A model generated the notes under the pieces. The model was not told the DNA's origin and did not search any database. It saw only the letters and a program-made list of their open reading frames with translations. The translations under genes were made by a program, and so were the position numbers. Below, one piece after another: positions 54,308-63,524 of a stretch of 64,000 bases of DNA. Origin of the DNA: Brucella pseudogrignonensis (GTDB lineage: Bacteria > Pseudomonadota > Alphaproteobacteria > Rhizobiales > Rhizobiaceae); NCBI RefSeq assembly GCF_002252525.1, contig NZ_NNRM01000041.1, positions 124,001 through 188,000 of the forward strand. The letters run 5' to 3'. Each line of letters starts with the position of its first letter. Position 1 is the first letter of the stretch.

Positions 54308-55123
54308 GCTGTTCGGCATTTCCAGTTTGGTATCGACGATAAGGCCACCTGTCGATTCATTGACGATGCAAGCTTCATGGAAAAGCGCACGGCGCTCCTC
54401 ATCCGTGCGCAACTGGCCGAGATCAGCAACCGTAGTCATCACACAGACAATCTCTCCCTGGGCATCGAGCACAGGCGAAGCCTGACCCGTTACATTCGAC
54501 AAAAGATGGCTGGTCATCTCGGACCAGCGGTCTTCACGCACCTTTTCAAGCAGGGCTTTGGACGGCGGCGTTCCGCGAAAATGCGCGGGCTGCACCTTGC
54601 GCGCTGCATCGACCGTGGCCTTTGGAAGATAGGACTGAAAAATATGGCCGCAGGCTGTATTGTCGATCGGCAAGGTATCTCCAAGCGCCAGCGGGTTCAC
54701 GGAAAAATAGGCGCTGCGATACCAGCGAACCAGCGTTGGCCCTCGGTCAGTCCAGATCGCCACCCCCCCACTCATCGCATGACTTTGCGATAGAGCTTTC
54801 ATGTGTTGTGCAGCAATTTCCACCGCATCGACCCGCCGAAGCGCGCCGATGCCAATGCTCAGTGCCGTTGGACCAAGATCATAAAAGCCACTGACCGGAT
54901 CCTGCTTGGCAAGCCCCTCTTTTACAAGGCTTTGCAAATAGCGATGCGCTGTCGAGCCGCCGGTTCCAGCTCGTTTTGCGACCTCCCCCAAAGGCAGCTC
55001 ATTCTCGGCATTGGCAAGAATTTTCAGAAATCGGGCAGCAATTGAAACAGACTGAATCGTGCCGGAACGTTTGTCGCTAACGACTTCCATCTCCTCACTC
55101 ACGGATTGATCCTGATCTTCCAA
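54305..55123 (-). CDS. IclR family transcriptional regulator
   Basis: This 272-residue regulator has a winged HTH at residues about 24-85 (SVSIAARFLKILA, GEVAKRAGTGGSTAHRYLQSLV) and a C-terminal ligand-binding GAF-like domain (ALGDTLPIDNTACGHIFQSYLP, SPVLDAQGEIVCVMTTV). An acidic 20-residue leader precedes the HTH. It is divergent from the TonB receptor gene, so it likely controls the receptor and monooxygenase genes in response to the chelator or a breakdown product. Confidence 0.88.
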   Translation of the reverse strand: MEDQDQSVSEEMEVVSDKRSGTIQSVSIAARFLKILANAENELPLGEVAKRAGTGGSTAHRYLQSLVKEGLAKQDPVSGFYDLGPTALSIGIGALRRVDAVEIAAQHMKALSQSHAMSGGVAIWTDRGPTLVRWYRSAYFSVNPLALGDTLPIDNTACGHIFQSYLPKATVDAARKVQPAHFRGTPPSKALLEKVREDRWSEMTSHLLSNVTGQASPVLDAQGEIVCVMTTVADLGQLRTDEERRALFHEACIVNESTGGLIVDTKLEMPNS

Positions 55124-55251
55124 TTGTCATGCCTCCCATAGATTCACCCCTTTCTTTAGCCCGATGGGCAAGTAAAGTCATGCCTTTCCAGATAGCTAAG
55201 CCGACAAAGTCCTCGTCGCACGATACCGCGCAAGCCATCCCACCCCAGAAC

Positions 55252-55326
55252 ATGTTGCGATTTGGCAACATACTCAACAAGCTTGCATTCATACTGTATT
55301 GCGGTATGCATTCCTTATTGCGGAAT
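55252..55326. promoter_or_regulatory. Candidate IclR operator region upstream of the TonB receptor
   Basis: ATGTTGC-GATTTG-GCAACAT (55252-55271) is a perfect 7-bp inverted repeat. TATTGCGGTAT (55297-55307) and TATTGCGGAAT (55316-55326) form a direct repeat spaced by 19 bp. Both lie in the 258-bp divergent gap and fit binding by an IclR dimer or tetramer. Confidence 0.45.
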
Positions 55327-55381
55327 CTCTTTAGTCAGCATAACAGAACATGACTTACACACTCATGTTTTGAGGCGACTT

Positions 55382-57520
55382 ATGATTACCCGCTCCTCCC
55401 GCAGCTTTTTCTACGGCGTCAGCGCATTGACGCTGGCAGCGATTTCAAGCTCATCAGCCTTCGCGCAAGATGCGGACGCATCAGGAAGCTCCAAAGGACT
55501 GGTGCTCGACACACTCGTCATCACCGGCGAAAAAGTTGCGCGTGATATCAAGAACACCGCCTCATCCGTGACCGTGATTACGGCAAAGGAAATCGACAAG
55601 GAAAAAACTGGCGACACTTCCGTATCCGAAGCGGTTCGCGGAACACCCAATGTTGTTTATACCGACACTGTTGGTGCACCGGTCATTCGTGGTCAGGACA
55701 CGCAGGGACCAAACAATGGTGCGACGGCCTTCTTCTCGGGCACCGTCCCCCGCGCAACGATCAATCTTGATGGTCATTACTTGAACTATAACGAGTTCAT
55801 CTTTGGCTCCACCTCGATCTGGGATCTCGACAGCATCGAGGTTTTCCGCGGGCCGCAGACCACATCGCAGGGCGCAAACGCGATTGCCGGTGCAATCGTG
55901 GTCAATACCAAAGACCCGACTTTTGAGCAGGAAGGCGCATATCAGGTCGAGATCGGCAGCTATAAATCCAAGCGCACTTCTATCATGCTGAATAGCCCGC
56001 TCTACAAGGATGAGCTCGCTGGCCGTCTGGCAATTGATTATTCGGGTCGCGACACCTTCATCGATTATGTCAATCCGGGTTTCTACTCTTCCGGCACCGA
56101 TCAGGATTTCCAGTCGCTGAACATTCGTTCGAAGCTGCTCTGGCAGCCTGCGGAAATCCCCGGCCTTGAGGCAAAGCTCACCTACTCTTTCAACAAAAGC
56201 AATCGCCCAACCTATGAAGCGGCCACGCCGTTTTACTATGATCTCGATTACAGTGGCGCCACCTTGCCGTCGTGGGATCAGCGTACCAATACCGGCATCC
56301 TGGATGTCAGCTACGAATTTGATAACGGCTTCAAACTCCACAACCAGACACAGTTCTCAGATTCATCGGTCGAGCGCAGAGTAGGTATCGCGCATAATGG
56401 TGATGCCAATATTGAGCAAACCAATATTTCGAATGAAACACGCCTCACTTTTGGAGATCAGGAGGATGTCCTGAGCGGTGTCGCCGGTGTTTATTTCGCC
56501 CATACGAAGACCGACGAGCTACTCGATATGGTGAACGCGGCCAATAAGGTCGCCGTCAACAACTATATCTCGACGTTTGACGATAAGAAAACGAATGTTG
56601 GCCTGTTTGGTGAACTAAGCTGGCGTATTAATGAGCAATGGACATTGACTGGAGGCGCACGCTTCCAGCACGACAAAATTCAACGCGATGGCGTCTCGGT
56701 CTATGCGCTCGACGCGATTAATTTCGATGAATCCTTCTCGGCTTTCTTGCCTAAAGTATCGCTGGCCTATGCTATCACCCCTGACCTTACAGTCGGTGGT
56801 CTTATCAGTCGCGGTTATAATCCCGGCGGTGTTTCGCTTTATATGAACACAGCCAACCCTGCGACGAGCAAATGGAACAAGTTCGATGAGGAAACTCTGT
56901 GGAACTACGAATTGTTCACCCGCGCGGAGTTCCTGGACAACAAGCTCGTTATAAACGGCAACGTGTTCTACATGGACTTCAAGAATGCCCAGTATAATAT
57001 TCCGGTTGTCATTTCTCCCGGCATCACCCAGTCATATACGATCAACGCGGAAAAGGCACATGCCTATGGGCTTGAACTCGGCGCCGATTATCAGATCCTC
57101 GATAATCTGACCCTCAAGGCAGGGGCTGGCATCATGCGCACGAAAATCGATGAGATCTCGAGCAACCCTGATTATGCAGATAACGAGTTCGCCAAATCGC
57201 CGGGCTATATGCTGAACTTCGGCGCAAGTTGGAATGTAACCGAAAAACTCAATGTTTCCGGTGATGTGCGCTACATAGACAGCTACTATTCCGATGTCGC
57301 GAACACCCCATCCTATTGGATTGACGCTTACACAATCGCCAACGCACGCGTGAGTTACGACTTTAACGAAAAATTCCAGCTCTACGGATTTGTGAAGAAT
57401 ATCTTCAACGAACGTGTACCAACATCCAAGCAAGCAACGCGCGGTCTAAGCGGAGCAACGACACAGGCCAGCATGACAATGCCACGCACTTTCGGCATCG
57501 GCATCAAGGGCAGCTTCTGA
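55382..57520 (+). CDS. TonB-dependent outer-membrane receptor
   Basis: This 712-residue protein has a signal peptide (residues 1 to about 28, ending SSAFAQ). A TonB-box-like stretch, LVLDTLVITGE, is followed by a plug domain (TASSVTVITAKEIDKE, VIRGQDTQGPN, LDSIEVFRGPQTTSQGANAIAGAIVVNTK) and a 22-strand barrel ending in a C-terminal aromatic Phe (GIGIKGSF). No N-terminal STN signalling domain is present. With the FepBCD-like importer and the monooxygenase gene it forms a chelate uptake locus; the ligand is unknown. Confidence 0.92.
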   Translation: MITRSSRSFFYGVSALTLAAISSSSAFAQDADASGSSKGLVLDTLVITGEKVARDIKNTASSVTVITAKEIDKEKTGDTSVSEAVRGTPNVVYTDTVGAPVIRGQDTQGPNNGATAFFSGTVPRATINLDGHYLNYNEFIFGSTSIWDLDSIEVFRGPQTTSQGANAIAGAIVVNTKDPTFEQEGAYQVEIGSYKSKRTSIMLNSPLYKDELAGRLAIDYSGRDTFIDYVNPGFYSSGTDQDFQSLNIRSKLLWQPAEIPGLEAKLTYSFNKSNRPTYEAATPFYYDLDYSGATLPSWDQRTNTGILDVSYEFDNGFKLHNQTQFSDSSVERRVGIAHNGDANIEQTNISNETRLTFGDQEDVLSGVAGVYFAHTKTDELLDMVNAANKVAVNNYISTFDDKKTNVGLFGELSWRINEQWTLTGGARFQHDKIQRDGVSVYALDAINFDESFSAFLPKVSLAYAITPDLTVGGLISRGYNPGGVSLYMNTANPATSKWNKFDEETLWNYELFTRAEFLDNKLVINGNVFYMDFKNAQYNIPVVISPGITQSYTINAEKAHAYGLELGADYQILDNLTLKAGAGIMRTKIDEISSNPDYADNEFAKSPGYMLNFGASWNVTEKLNVSGDVRYIDSYYSDVANTPSYWIDAYTIANARVSYDFNEKFQLYGFVKNIFNERVPTSKQATRGLSGATTQASMTMPRTFGIGIKGSF

Positions 57521-57540
57521 CCACTTGCATCAATCAATCA

Positions 57541-57565
57541 AACCGCGAGCTTTCGGCTCGCGGTT
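57541..57565 (+). terminator. Hairpin between receptor and monooxygenase genes
   Basis: Stem AACCGCGAGC/GCTCGCGGTT with loop TTTCG and no T tract. It could attenuate or process the transcript so that the receptor and monooxygenase are made in unequal amounts. Confidence 0.6.
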
Positions 57566-57592
57566 CTGCTGAAAAACTGACCGGATTTTGTC

Positions 57593-58897
57593 ATGACACC
57601 TCGCAAAACGCTCCACATCGGCATGTCGCTCGCTCCCACCTGGCTTAGCAATGATGGCTGGCGCCACGACAATAGCGATATTGAAGGTGTCTTCGGCTCA
57701 GACTTTTACGTCGACATCGCGCGGCGCGCGGAGGCTGCAAAACTCGACTTCGTGTTTCGTCCCGACAATCTGTTTCTCAACAGCCAGATCATGGAAACCA
57801 CGCCCGGGTTTGCCAGTCTGGATGCGACTTTGCTGATGGCAACACTTGCGCGCGAAACGTCCAAAATCGGTCTACTCACGACGATTTCGACCACCTTCAT
57901 GCCGCCCTATGCCGTCGCACGGCAGGTTCTGTCATTGCACCACTTAAGCAACGGGCGTGCGGGGTGGAACATCGTCACCGCCCTTGATGGCAATGTGAAC
58001 TTTGGTCTCGATGAAATGCCGACATCTGACGAACGCTATGCACGGGCAGCAGAGTTTACCGATGTCGTGCAAGCGCTCTGGCAAAGCTTCCCCGGCTCTG
58101 CTCTCAAGCGTGACCGGGCCAGCGGTAACTATGCCGACCCAGCACGTATCCAGCCAATCAATCATGAGGGCGCTTCGTTTAAAGTCAAAGGCCCGCTCAA
58201 TATTCCTTCACTGGAGAATGTTCCGATCCCGCTCGTTCAGGCGGGTGCTTCACCAGCCGGGCGCAATTTTGCAGCGTCAGTCGCCGATGCGATTTTCTCG
58301 GCAACGCCCGACATCGATGCGGCGATTAATCTTCGCAATGACCTGCGTTCTCTCGCACAATCTCACGGCCGGAATGCCGACGACGTGCGTCTGCTTCCGG
58401 GTCTCAGCCTCTATCTCGCATCAACGCGCAAAGAGGCGGAAGAGCTTTTTTCCTATACCCACGCGCGCGGCGACCGCACGCGCAAGATTGCCTATATTCG
58501 GGATATGACAGGCCTTGATCTTACCGACTGGCCCGAAGATCGCCTGATCAGCCCCTCGGACCTGCCTCCGCCACCAGAAAAAGTACGCAGTAAAACCCAT
58601 GCGGGATTGCTGCAGCGCCTTTTGCAGAAAGAGACGCTCAGCCTTGAAGACCTGCTACGCAGGCCGGAAGTGATCAGTGCTGCCCATTGGCAGATCATCG
58701 GCACGGTCGATGACGCTGCCGAGGCAATCCAGAAATGGTCTGATGCCGGTGCTATCGATGGTTTCATCACCGCACCCGGCGGTTCAACGTCATCCATGCA
58801 TCTCGCACTTGACGAGCTGATGCCAAGGTTGAGTGAAGCGGGCCTTCTGCGCACCGACTATTCCGGCGACACATTTGCCCATCACTTGAGCGAATAG
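57593..58897 (+). CDS. FMNH2-dependent monooxygenase, NtaA/EmoA/SnaA/DmoA family
   Basis: This 434-residue luciferase-like monooxygenase opens with KTLHIGMSLAPTWLSNDGWRH. It carries HHLSNGRAGWNIVTA, SDERYARAAEF and PLVQAGASPAGRNFAA, the signatures of the nitrilotriacetate/EDTA monooxygenase group. Such enzymes need a separate flavin reductase, which is not in the window. Members attack N-carboxymethyl chelators, sulfides or siderophore-like compounds. Lying 72 bp behind a TonB receptor gene, it may break the imported chelator to release iron or carbon; this is inference. Confidence 0.85.
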   Translation: MTPRKTLHIGMSLAPTWLSNDGWRHDNSDIEGVFGSDFYVDIARRAEAAKLDFVFRPDNLFLNSQIMETTPGFASLDATLLMATLARETSKIGLLTTISTTFMPPYAVARQVLSLHHLSNGRAGWNIVTALDGNVNFGLDEMPTSDERYARAAEFTDVVQALWQSFPGSALKRDRASGNYADPARIQPINHEGASFKVKGPLNIPSLENVPIPLVQAGASPAGRNFAASVADAIFSATPDIDAAINLRNDLRSLAQSHGRNADDVRLLPGLSLYLASTRKEAEELFSYTHARGDRTRKIAYIRDMTGLDLTDWPEDRLISPSDLPPPPEKVRSKTHAGLLQRLLQKETLSLEDLLRRPEVISAAHWQIIGTVDDAAEAIQKWSDAGAIDGFITAPGGSTSSMHLALDELMPRLSEAGLLRTDYSGDTFAHHLSE

Positions 58898-58907
58898 GCG
58901 TCACCGC

Positions 58908-59765
58908 TCACGCGAAGCTGAAATCAAGACCAATATCAAGGTTAGGCGCGCTATGCGTCGTCCAGCCTATTGAGATCAGATCGACACCGCTTGCAGCAAC
59001 GGCTGCAACGGTTTCAGGCGTAATCCCACCTGAAGCCTCGGCAATCGCCCGGCCATCGATAATGCCCACTGCTTCGCGCAATTGCGCGGGCGACATATTG
59101 TCGAGCAATACCGCATCGACGCCGATCGCCATTGCTTCAAGCAACTGCTCCAGTGTGTCGACTTCCACTTCAATCTTGACCATATGGCCTGCATTGGCCT
59201 TGGCGCGGGAGATTGCTTCGCTCACACCACCCGCAACTGCAATATGATTATCCTTGATGAGCACGGCATCATAAAGCGCAAACCGGTGGTTCATGCCCCC
59301 GCCTGCCCGCACGGCATATTTTTGGAAAGCACGCAGCCCCGGCATGGTCTTGCGCGTGCAGACGATTGCAGCTTTTGTCCCCGCAACAGCCTTGACCAGA
59401 TTGGCTGTTGCTGTGGCTACACCTGAAAGATGCCCCAGAAAATTGAGCGCCGTGCGTTCGGCAGCAAGGATACTGCGCGACGAACCCGATACGCGAGCGA
59501 TCTCCGTACCGGGCTGATGCGAGGTGCCATCGCTGCTCAACCGATCAAAGACAATCGCGGGATCAACCAGCCGGAATGCAGTTTCCGCTACGTCCAAACC
59601 AGCGACCACGCCCGGCTGCCGCAGGCTGAAAACCATTGTAGAGCGATGATCAGCAGGTACCACTGCGTTGCTCGTGATATCGCCTGCCAGTCCCAGATCT
59701 TCTAGAAGGGTCGCACGTACCAGCGGTTCGACAAGCAAGGGGGAAAGGCGCGGGAGGTCCATCAT
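58908..59765 (-). CDS. nadC: Nicotinate-nucleotide pyrophosphorylase (quinolinate phosphoribosyltransferase)
   Basis: This 285-residue enzyme converts quinolinate and PRPP to nicotinate mononucleotide. CTRKTMPGLRAFQKYAV, GGGMNHRFALYDAVLIKDNHI and EVEVDTLEQLLEA are the substrate-binding motifs. Start overlaps the nadB stop (ATGATG). Last gene of nadABC. It converges with the monooxygenase gene with only 10 bp between stops and no obvious terminator. Confidence 0.95.
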   Translation of the reverse strand: MMDLPRLSPLLVEPLVRATLLEDLGLAGDITSNAVVPADHRSTMVFSLRQPGVVAGLDVAETAFRLVDPAIVFDRLSSDGTSHQPGTEIARVSGSSRSILAAERTALNFLGHLSGVATATANLVKAVAGTKAAIVCTRKTMPGLRAFQKYAVRAGGGMNHRFALYDAVLIKDNHIAVAGGVSEAISRAKANAGHMVKIEVEVDTLEQLLEAMAIGVDAVLLDNMSPAQLREAVGIIDGRAIAEASGGITPETVAAVAASGVDLISIGWTTHSAPNLDIGLDFSFA

Positions 59766-61267
59766 GCGATCCTCGACAAAGGTTGATCTATGACAATTTC
59801 GCGTGCGAGTGCAAAAGCCTGTTCAAACGTATAGAAACTGCGCTGAGCCTGCTCATTTTTGCTGCGATAATCCGTGCGTGCGTGGCTACCACGAGACTCC
59901 TGCCGCTTGAATGCAGCAACACTCATGACAAGTGCCACAGCTGCCGCATCATTGGCTTTCACAAGCGGAAGCAGCGCCGCAATTGCGGCGCGCAGTTCAT
60001 CTTCATTGCGCAGCAAGCCAAGTGAACGTGAGACAATTGGGCGAACGACGGAGGGATCGCTTGATAGCGGTGCATTGGTGGCTGCAAGCAAGGGTACTGA
60101 CACCTTCGGCTCTTGCGCGATGGCACGGCCTGCCCGCAAACCCATGACAGCCGCTTCAAGAAGCGAATTGCTCGCCAGACGGTTTGCCCCATGAAGCCCG
60201 GTACAGGCAGCTTCCCCCACAGCCCACAATCCCTGCAGGCTGGTGCGACCATCACAATCAGTCGCCACCCCGCCCATATGATAATGGGTGGCAGGCTTCA
60301 CCGGGATCAGATCGCTGGATGGATCAATACCATGCCGCTTCAGGAGCGCATCAATAGCCGGAAACCGTGTTGCAAAACGCTCACCGAGACAAGCCCGTGC
60401 ATCAAGAAAAACGTTCCGACCAAGTGCAAGCTGCTCTCCAATCGCACGCGCAACAACGTCGCGCGGAGCAAGTTCCTGTCCATGGACATGCTGCATGAAA
60501 CGCTCACCGCGATCATCGACAAGGATTGCCCCCTCGCCGCGTACAGCCTCGCTGATCAGCGGCAATCGCTGCGCTGAAACGGCCAGAGCGGTCGGATGAA
60601 ACTGCACAAATTCCATATCTGCTAGAACGGCACCCGCACGACCGGCCAGCGCCGCTCCCTGACCAAGATTTCCAGGCGGCGTGGTCGTCGCCTCATACAA
60701 GCCGCCCGTTCCACCCGTGGCCAGGACGATAGCACAGCCTGCGACTGGCCCGACGCCTTCAAGCTCCACCCCGCAAACCCGCTTTTCATGCGTGATAAGG
60801 CGCAGTGCTTTTGTATTCTCCCGCACCGTGATTGATGGCGTGGCGAGAACTCTGGCAATAAGCGCGCGCATGATACCTGCGCCTGTCGCATCCCCATCAA
60901 CATGCGCAATGCGATGCCGGGCATGGGCGGCCTCAAGCCCCAGAGAATAGGTGCCATCCGGCTTGCGGTCGAAGCACACCCCATATTCTTCAAGCGTTGC
61001 AATCGCTTGAGGAGCGGCCTCGATAATATGCGCTGTTACCGTCCGATCGCAAAGACCCTCACCTGCCGCCAGCGTATCCGCAATATGCAAAGCTGCGCTA
61101 TCATCGGTGCCAAGAGCTCCGGCAATACCACCCTGAGCCAACGGGCTGGAGCCCGCCAGGCCAAGGGTTCCGGCAGTCACCAGCAAGACGGGATGGGAGG
61201 CAAGTGAAAGTGCGCTCATCAAGCCTGCAAGGCCGCTGCCTATAACGATGACAGGGGCCGTCGTCAT
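59762..61267 (-). CDS. nadB: L-aspartate oxidase
   Basis: This 501-residue flavoprotein oxidises L-aspartate to iminoaspartate. The FAD motif [14 protein letters not shown] is at the N-terminus; [13 protein letters not shown] and [22 protein letters not shown] are family signatures. ATGA overlap with nadA, ATGATG with nadC. A slightly short C-terminal helical domain compared with the 540-residue E. coli enzyme is normal in rhizobia. Confidence 0.95.
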   Translation of the reverse strand: MTTAPVIVIGSGLAGLMSALSLASHPVLLVTAGTLGLAGSSPLAQGGIAGALGTDDSAALHIADTLAAGEGLCDRTVTAHIIEAAPQAIATLEEYGVCFDRKPDGTYSLGLEAAHARHRIAHVDGDATGAGIMRALIARVLATPSITVRENTKALRLITHEKRVCGVELEGVGPVAGCAIVLATGGTGGLYEATTTPPGNLGQGAALAGRAGAVLADMEFVQFHPTALAVSAQRLPLISEAVRGEGAILVDDRGERFMQHVHGQELAPRDVVARAIGEQLALGRNVFLDARACLGERFATRFPAIDALLKRHGIDPSSDLIPVKPATHYHMGGVATDCDGRTSLQGLWAVGEAACTGLHGANRLASNSLLEAAVMGLRAGRAIAQEPKVSVPLLAATNAPLSSDPSVVRPIVSRSLGLLRNEDELRAAIAALLPLVKANDAAAVALVMSVAAFKRQESRGSHARTDYRSKNEQAQRSFYTFEQAFALAREIVIDQPLSRIA

Positions 61268-62235
61268 ACCGCAAGCATCCGCTCGACAGCACGGCGTGCA
61301 GGTTCCGCAATCGCCGGATCGACGGTGACTTCATGCCTGCTGTTTTCCAACGCATCACGAATATTGCCAAGCGTGATCCGCTTCATATGAGGACAAAGAT
61401 TGCAGGGCCGGATAAATTCAACATCCGGATGATCGACAGCCACATTGTCACTCATTGAGCATTCGGTCAGAAGCACCACGCGTTGCGGCTTCTTTTCACC
61501 GACAAAGTCCGACATCACAGCCGTCGAACCGGCAAAATCAGCTGCCTCCACCACTTCAGGCGGGCATTCTGGATGTGCCAAAACCATGACACCGGGATGG
61601 CTTTCGCGCAGTTCGCGAATGTCGTCAGGCGTGAAGCGTTCATGCACTTCACAATGACCATGCCAGGCTAAAATTTCGACATTGGTTTCACGCGCAATGT
61701 TCTGTGCAAGATATTCATCAGGGATCATCAGCACGCGCGGCACGCCAAGCGACTCGACGACCTTTTTCGCATTCCCCGACGTGCAGCAAATATCGGATGC
61801 GGCCTTCACAGCAGCCGATGTGTTGACATAGGTGATGATCGGCACGCCCGGATGCGCCTCACGCAAAAGCGCTACATCCTGCGGCGTAATCGAATCCGCG
61901 AGTGAGCAGCCAGCGCCCATATCCGGGATCAGCACAGTCTTTTTGGGATTGAGCAGCTTGGCTGTCTCTGCCATGAAATGCACGCCCGCCAGCACGATCA
62001 CATCGGCTTCGACATCAATCGCCTTGCGGGCAAGTGCGAGACTGTCGCCGACAATATCCGCCACGCAATGGAAGATTTCCGGTGTCTGATAATTATGCGC
62101 GAGAATAACTGCATTGCGTTGGCGCTTGAGTTCAAGAATGGCCGCAACATCGTCTTCAAAGCGCATCCACTCAACCCGAGGCAGGACAGACGCCACGCGA
62201 TCATAAAGCTTTGAAACAGAAACAAACTCATTCAT
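61264..62235 (-). CDS. nadA: Quinolinate synthase A
   Basis: This is a 323-residue 4Fe-4S enzyme condensing iminoaspartate with dihydroxyacetone phosphate. Candidate cluster cysteines are seen in [18 protein letters not shown] and [20 protein letters not shown] and AHPECPPEV are conserved. ATG 62235 ([11 protein letters not shown]) is chosen over an in-frame extension. The 5' region carries a Bru-RS-like repeat from 23 bp upstream and two palindromic NadQ-type sites beyond it. Confidence 0.95.
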   Translation of the reverse strand: MNEFVSVSKLYDRVASVLPRVEWMRFEDDVAAILELKRQRNAVILAHNYQTPEIFHCVADIVGDSLALARKAIDVEADVIVLAGVHFMAETAKLLNPKKTVLIPDMGAGCSLADSITPQDVALLREAHPGVPIITYVNTSAAVKAASDICCTSGNAKKVVESLGVPRVLMIPDEYLAQNIARETNVEILAWHGHCEVHERFTPDDIRELRESHPGVMVLAHPECPPEVVEAADFAGSTAVMSDFVGEKKPQRVVLLTECSMSDNVAVDHPDVEFIRPCNLCPHMKRITLGNIRDALENSRHEVTVDPAIAEPARRAVERMLAV

Positions 62236-62257
62236 GGCAGCCTCCCGAGCAGCGCAT

Positions 62258-62357
62258 ACAGCGGTTCCATTTGAGAACGAACGATGGAGCCTCTGTAACT
62301 GTTTGTTTTTACGCATTATCCGATGCAAAACCGCTTCGCACTTTTGCTGGAAATGCT
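62258..62357 (-). repeat. Bru-RS-like palindromic repeat, copy C, in nadA 5' region
   Basis: Inverted relative to copy A: ACAGCGGTTCCA at the left, CGCTTCGCACTTTTGCTGGAAATGCT-type end at the right (62332-62357). It lies between the predicted nadA promoter and the nadA ATG, so it would be transcribed in the 5' UTR. Confidence 0.75.
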
Positions 62358-62387
62358 TTCAATTCCGCAATAGCGGAAAAATCTATT

Positions 62388-62404
62388 ATACTCATTATGA
62401 GTAT
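62388..62404. promoter_or_regulatory. Candidate NadQ operator 1
   Basis: Perfect palindrome ATACTC-ATTAT-GAGTAT. Its centre is 34 bp from operator 2. Confidence 0.65.
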
Positions 62405-62418
62405 TTCATAGATGTGGC

Positions 62419-62446
62419 GTTATACTCGATTCGAGCATATTGTCAA
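62419..62446 (-). promoter_or_regulatory. nadABC promoter with NadQ operator 2
   Basis: On the minus strand TTGACA (62441-62446) and TATAAC (62419-62424) are spaced 16 bp. The spacer is nearly filled by palindrome ATACTCGA-T-TCGAGCAT (62422-62438), one mismatch from perfect and sharing ATACTC/GAGTAT with operator 1. Binding there would block RNA polymerase. The -35 box overlaps the nadQ stop. Confidence 0.65.
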
Positions 62447-63375
62447 TCGCGAGAGAGAGGGAGCTTTGTTCCTGCAACATGGCGCTCGGAAAGTGCGCGT
62501 TCTTCGACAATCGAATAGCGGAAACGGAAGAGCTTGGCCGGGCGGCCACCGGTTTCGCTATCGCTTTCGCCCGTCTCTTCAACAAGGTCCTGCTGTTCGA
62601 TCAGGCGGCGGAAATTCTGCTTATGCAGCCGCAATCCGGCCAGAGCTTCGACGGTGCGTTGAAGCTGCAAAAGTGTGAAACTGTCGGGCATCAGTTCGAA
62701 TACGACAGGGCGATATTTGATCTTCGCACGCAACCGCGCGATGGCGGTTGCAAGAATCCGCCTGTGATCGGCAAACATATGCCTGCCGTTCTCCTCATCG
62801 CCTTTTCCGGCTTCACTGACGAGGCCCGCCTCATAGAGAAGCTCATAGCGTTGAAGCACCAGATCTTCGTTCCAGCGCTCACCATTCAGCCCGAACGAAA
62901 AACCTATGCGCCGCAGGCGCTGTGCCGTCAGTTCCGCACAAACGGCCTGATGCGCCCAGACGCGAAGACCATTGCTCAGGTGCCCGACAATCTCAGGCAC
63001 ACCCTGCCTATGATCTTCCCATGGCAGATAGTCATACCAGCCACGCCAACTGGCCTGACCGGACGCCGCATCGCCTTCACGCACCAACCCGAGATAGCTG
63101 ATTGAAATTGTCCGCTCGCCGAGCTTGTGACGGTCACGATCGGCAAAAGTATAGAGCTGCTCAAGATAGCCAACAGGATGAGCGGTTTCGGCCTGCACCC
63201 AGGCGCGCAGGCCCGATTGCAGCGAACGATGCTCGGTCTCAAATGGCCCGGATGGCAAAGCCTGCCCTTGGCGCACTGTCATAACGCGTGGCTGCTCACC
63301 CGTAACGGCAGTTAAAACGGCAATCAGCTCAGTATGGGCAATGTCGTCAGTCAACGCGGCAGCTTCTTTCTTCAC
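62443..63375 (-). CDS. nadQ: NadQ-type NAD biosynthesis regulator (Nudix-related, winged helix)
   Basis: This 310-residue protein belongs to the COG4111/NrtR-like group that includes NadQ, described in alphaproteobacteria as the repressor of nadABC. The N-terminal half is a divergent Nudix fold (VLTAVTGEQPRVMTV, LEQLYTFADRDRH). The C-terminal part holds a winged-helix DNA-binding domain (LRLHKQNFRRLIEQQDLVEETGE). It is 207 bp upstream of nadA on the same strand with palindromic sites between. The start is a GTG without a clear SD; no nearby ATG restores more sequence. Confidence 0.85.
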   Translation of the reverse strand: MKKEAAALTDDIAHTELIAVLTAVTGEQPRVMTVRQGQALPSGPFETEHRSLQSGLRAWVQAETAHPVGYLEQLYTFADRDRHKLGERTISISYLGLVREGDAASGQASWRGWYDYLPWEDHRQGVPEIVGHLSNGLRVWAHQAVCAELTAQRLRRIGFSFGLNGERWNEDLVLQRYELLYEAGLVSEAGKGDEENGRHMFADHRRILATAIARLRAKIKYRPVVFELMPDSFTLLQLQRTVEALAGLRLHKQNFRRLIEQQDLVEETGESDSETGGRPAKLFRFRYSIVEERALSERHVAGTKLPLSRD

Positions 63376-63478
63376 TCAACACCCGAAGGCATGCAGAACC
63401 GTATGAAATGGTTGTGCGTTGGATAATACATAAAATCAATTCAAAAGCTTGCCGCACACAAAGGCTATCCGCCATAAA

Positions 63479-63503
63479 AAACGCCGCCCGGTGGGCGGCG
63501 TTT
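63479..63503 (-). terminator. Terminator of the amino-acid binding-protein gene
   Basis: Stem AAACGCCGCCC/GGGCGGCGTTT with a three-base loop; on the minus strand it ends in a T run. Confidence 0.88.
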
Positions 63504-63524
63504 CAATCGGACTAATCGTCCCGA

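Noticed and set aside
55562-56341. A 259-codon minus-strand frame inside the TonB receptor gene
   Set aside because: Receptor plug and barrel motifs are clear on the plus strand; the antisense frame shows no domain.
62662-62682. AAAAGTGTGAAACTGTCGGG resembling the dispersed repeat
   Set aside because: It lies within the nadQ coding sequence in a conserved helix and lacks the flanking GCGCATC arms; likely chance.
62440-63105. A 221-codon plus-strand frame opposite nadQ
   Set aside because: Antisense to NadQ, which is supported by context and motifs.
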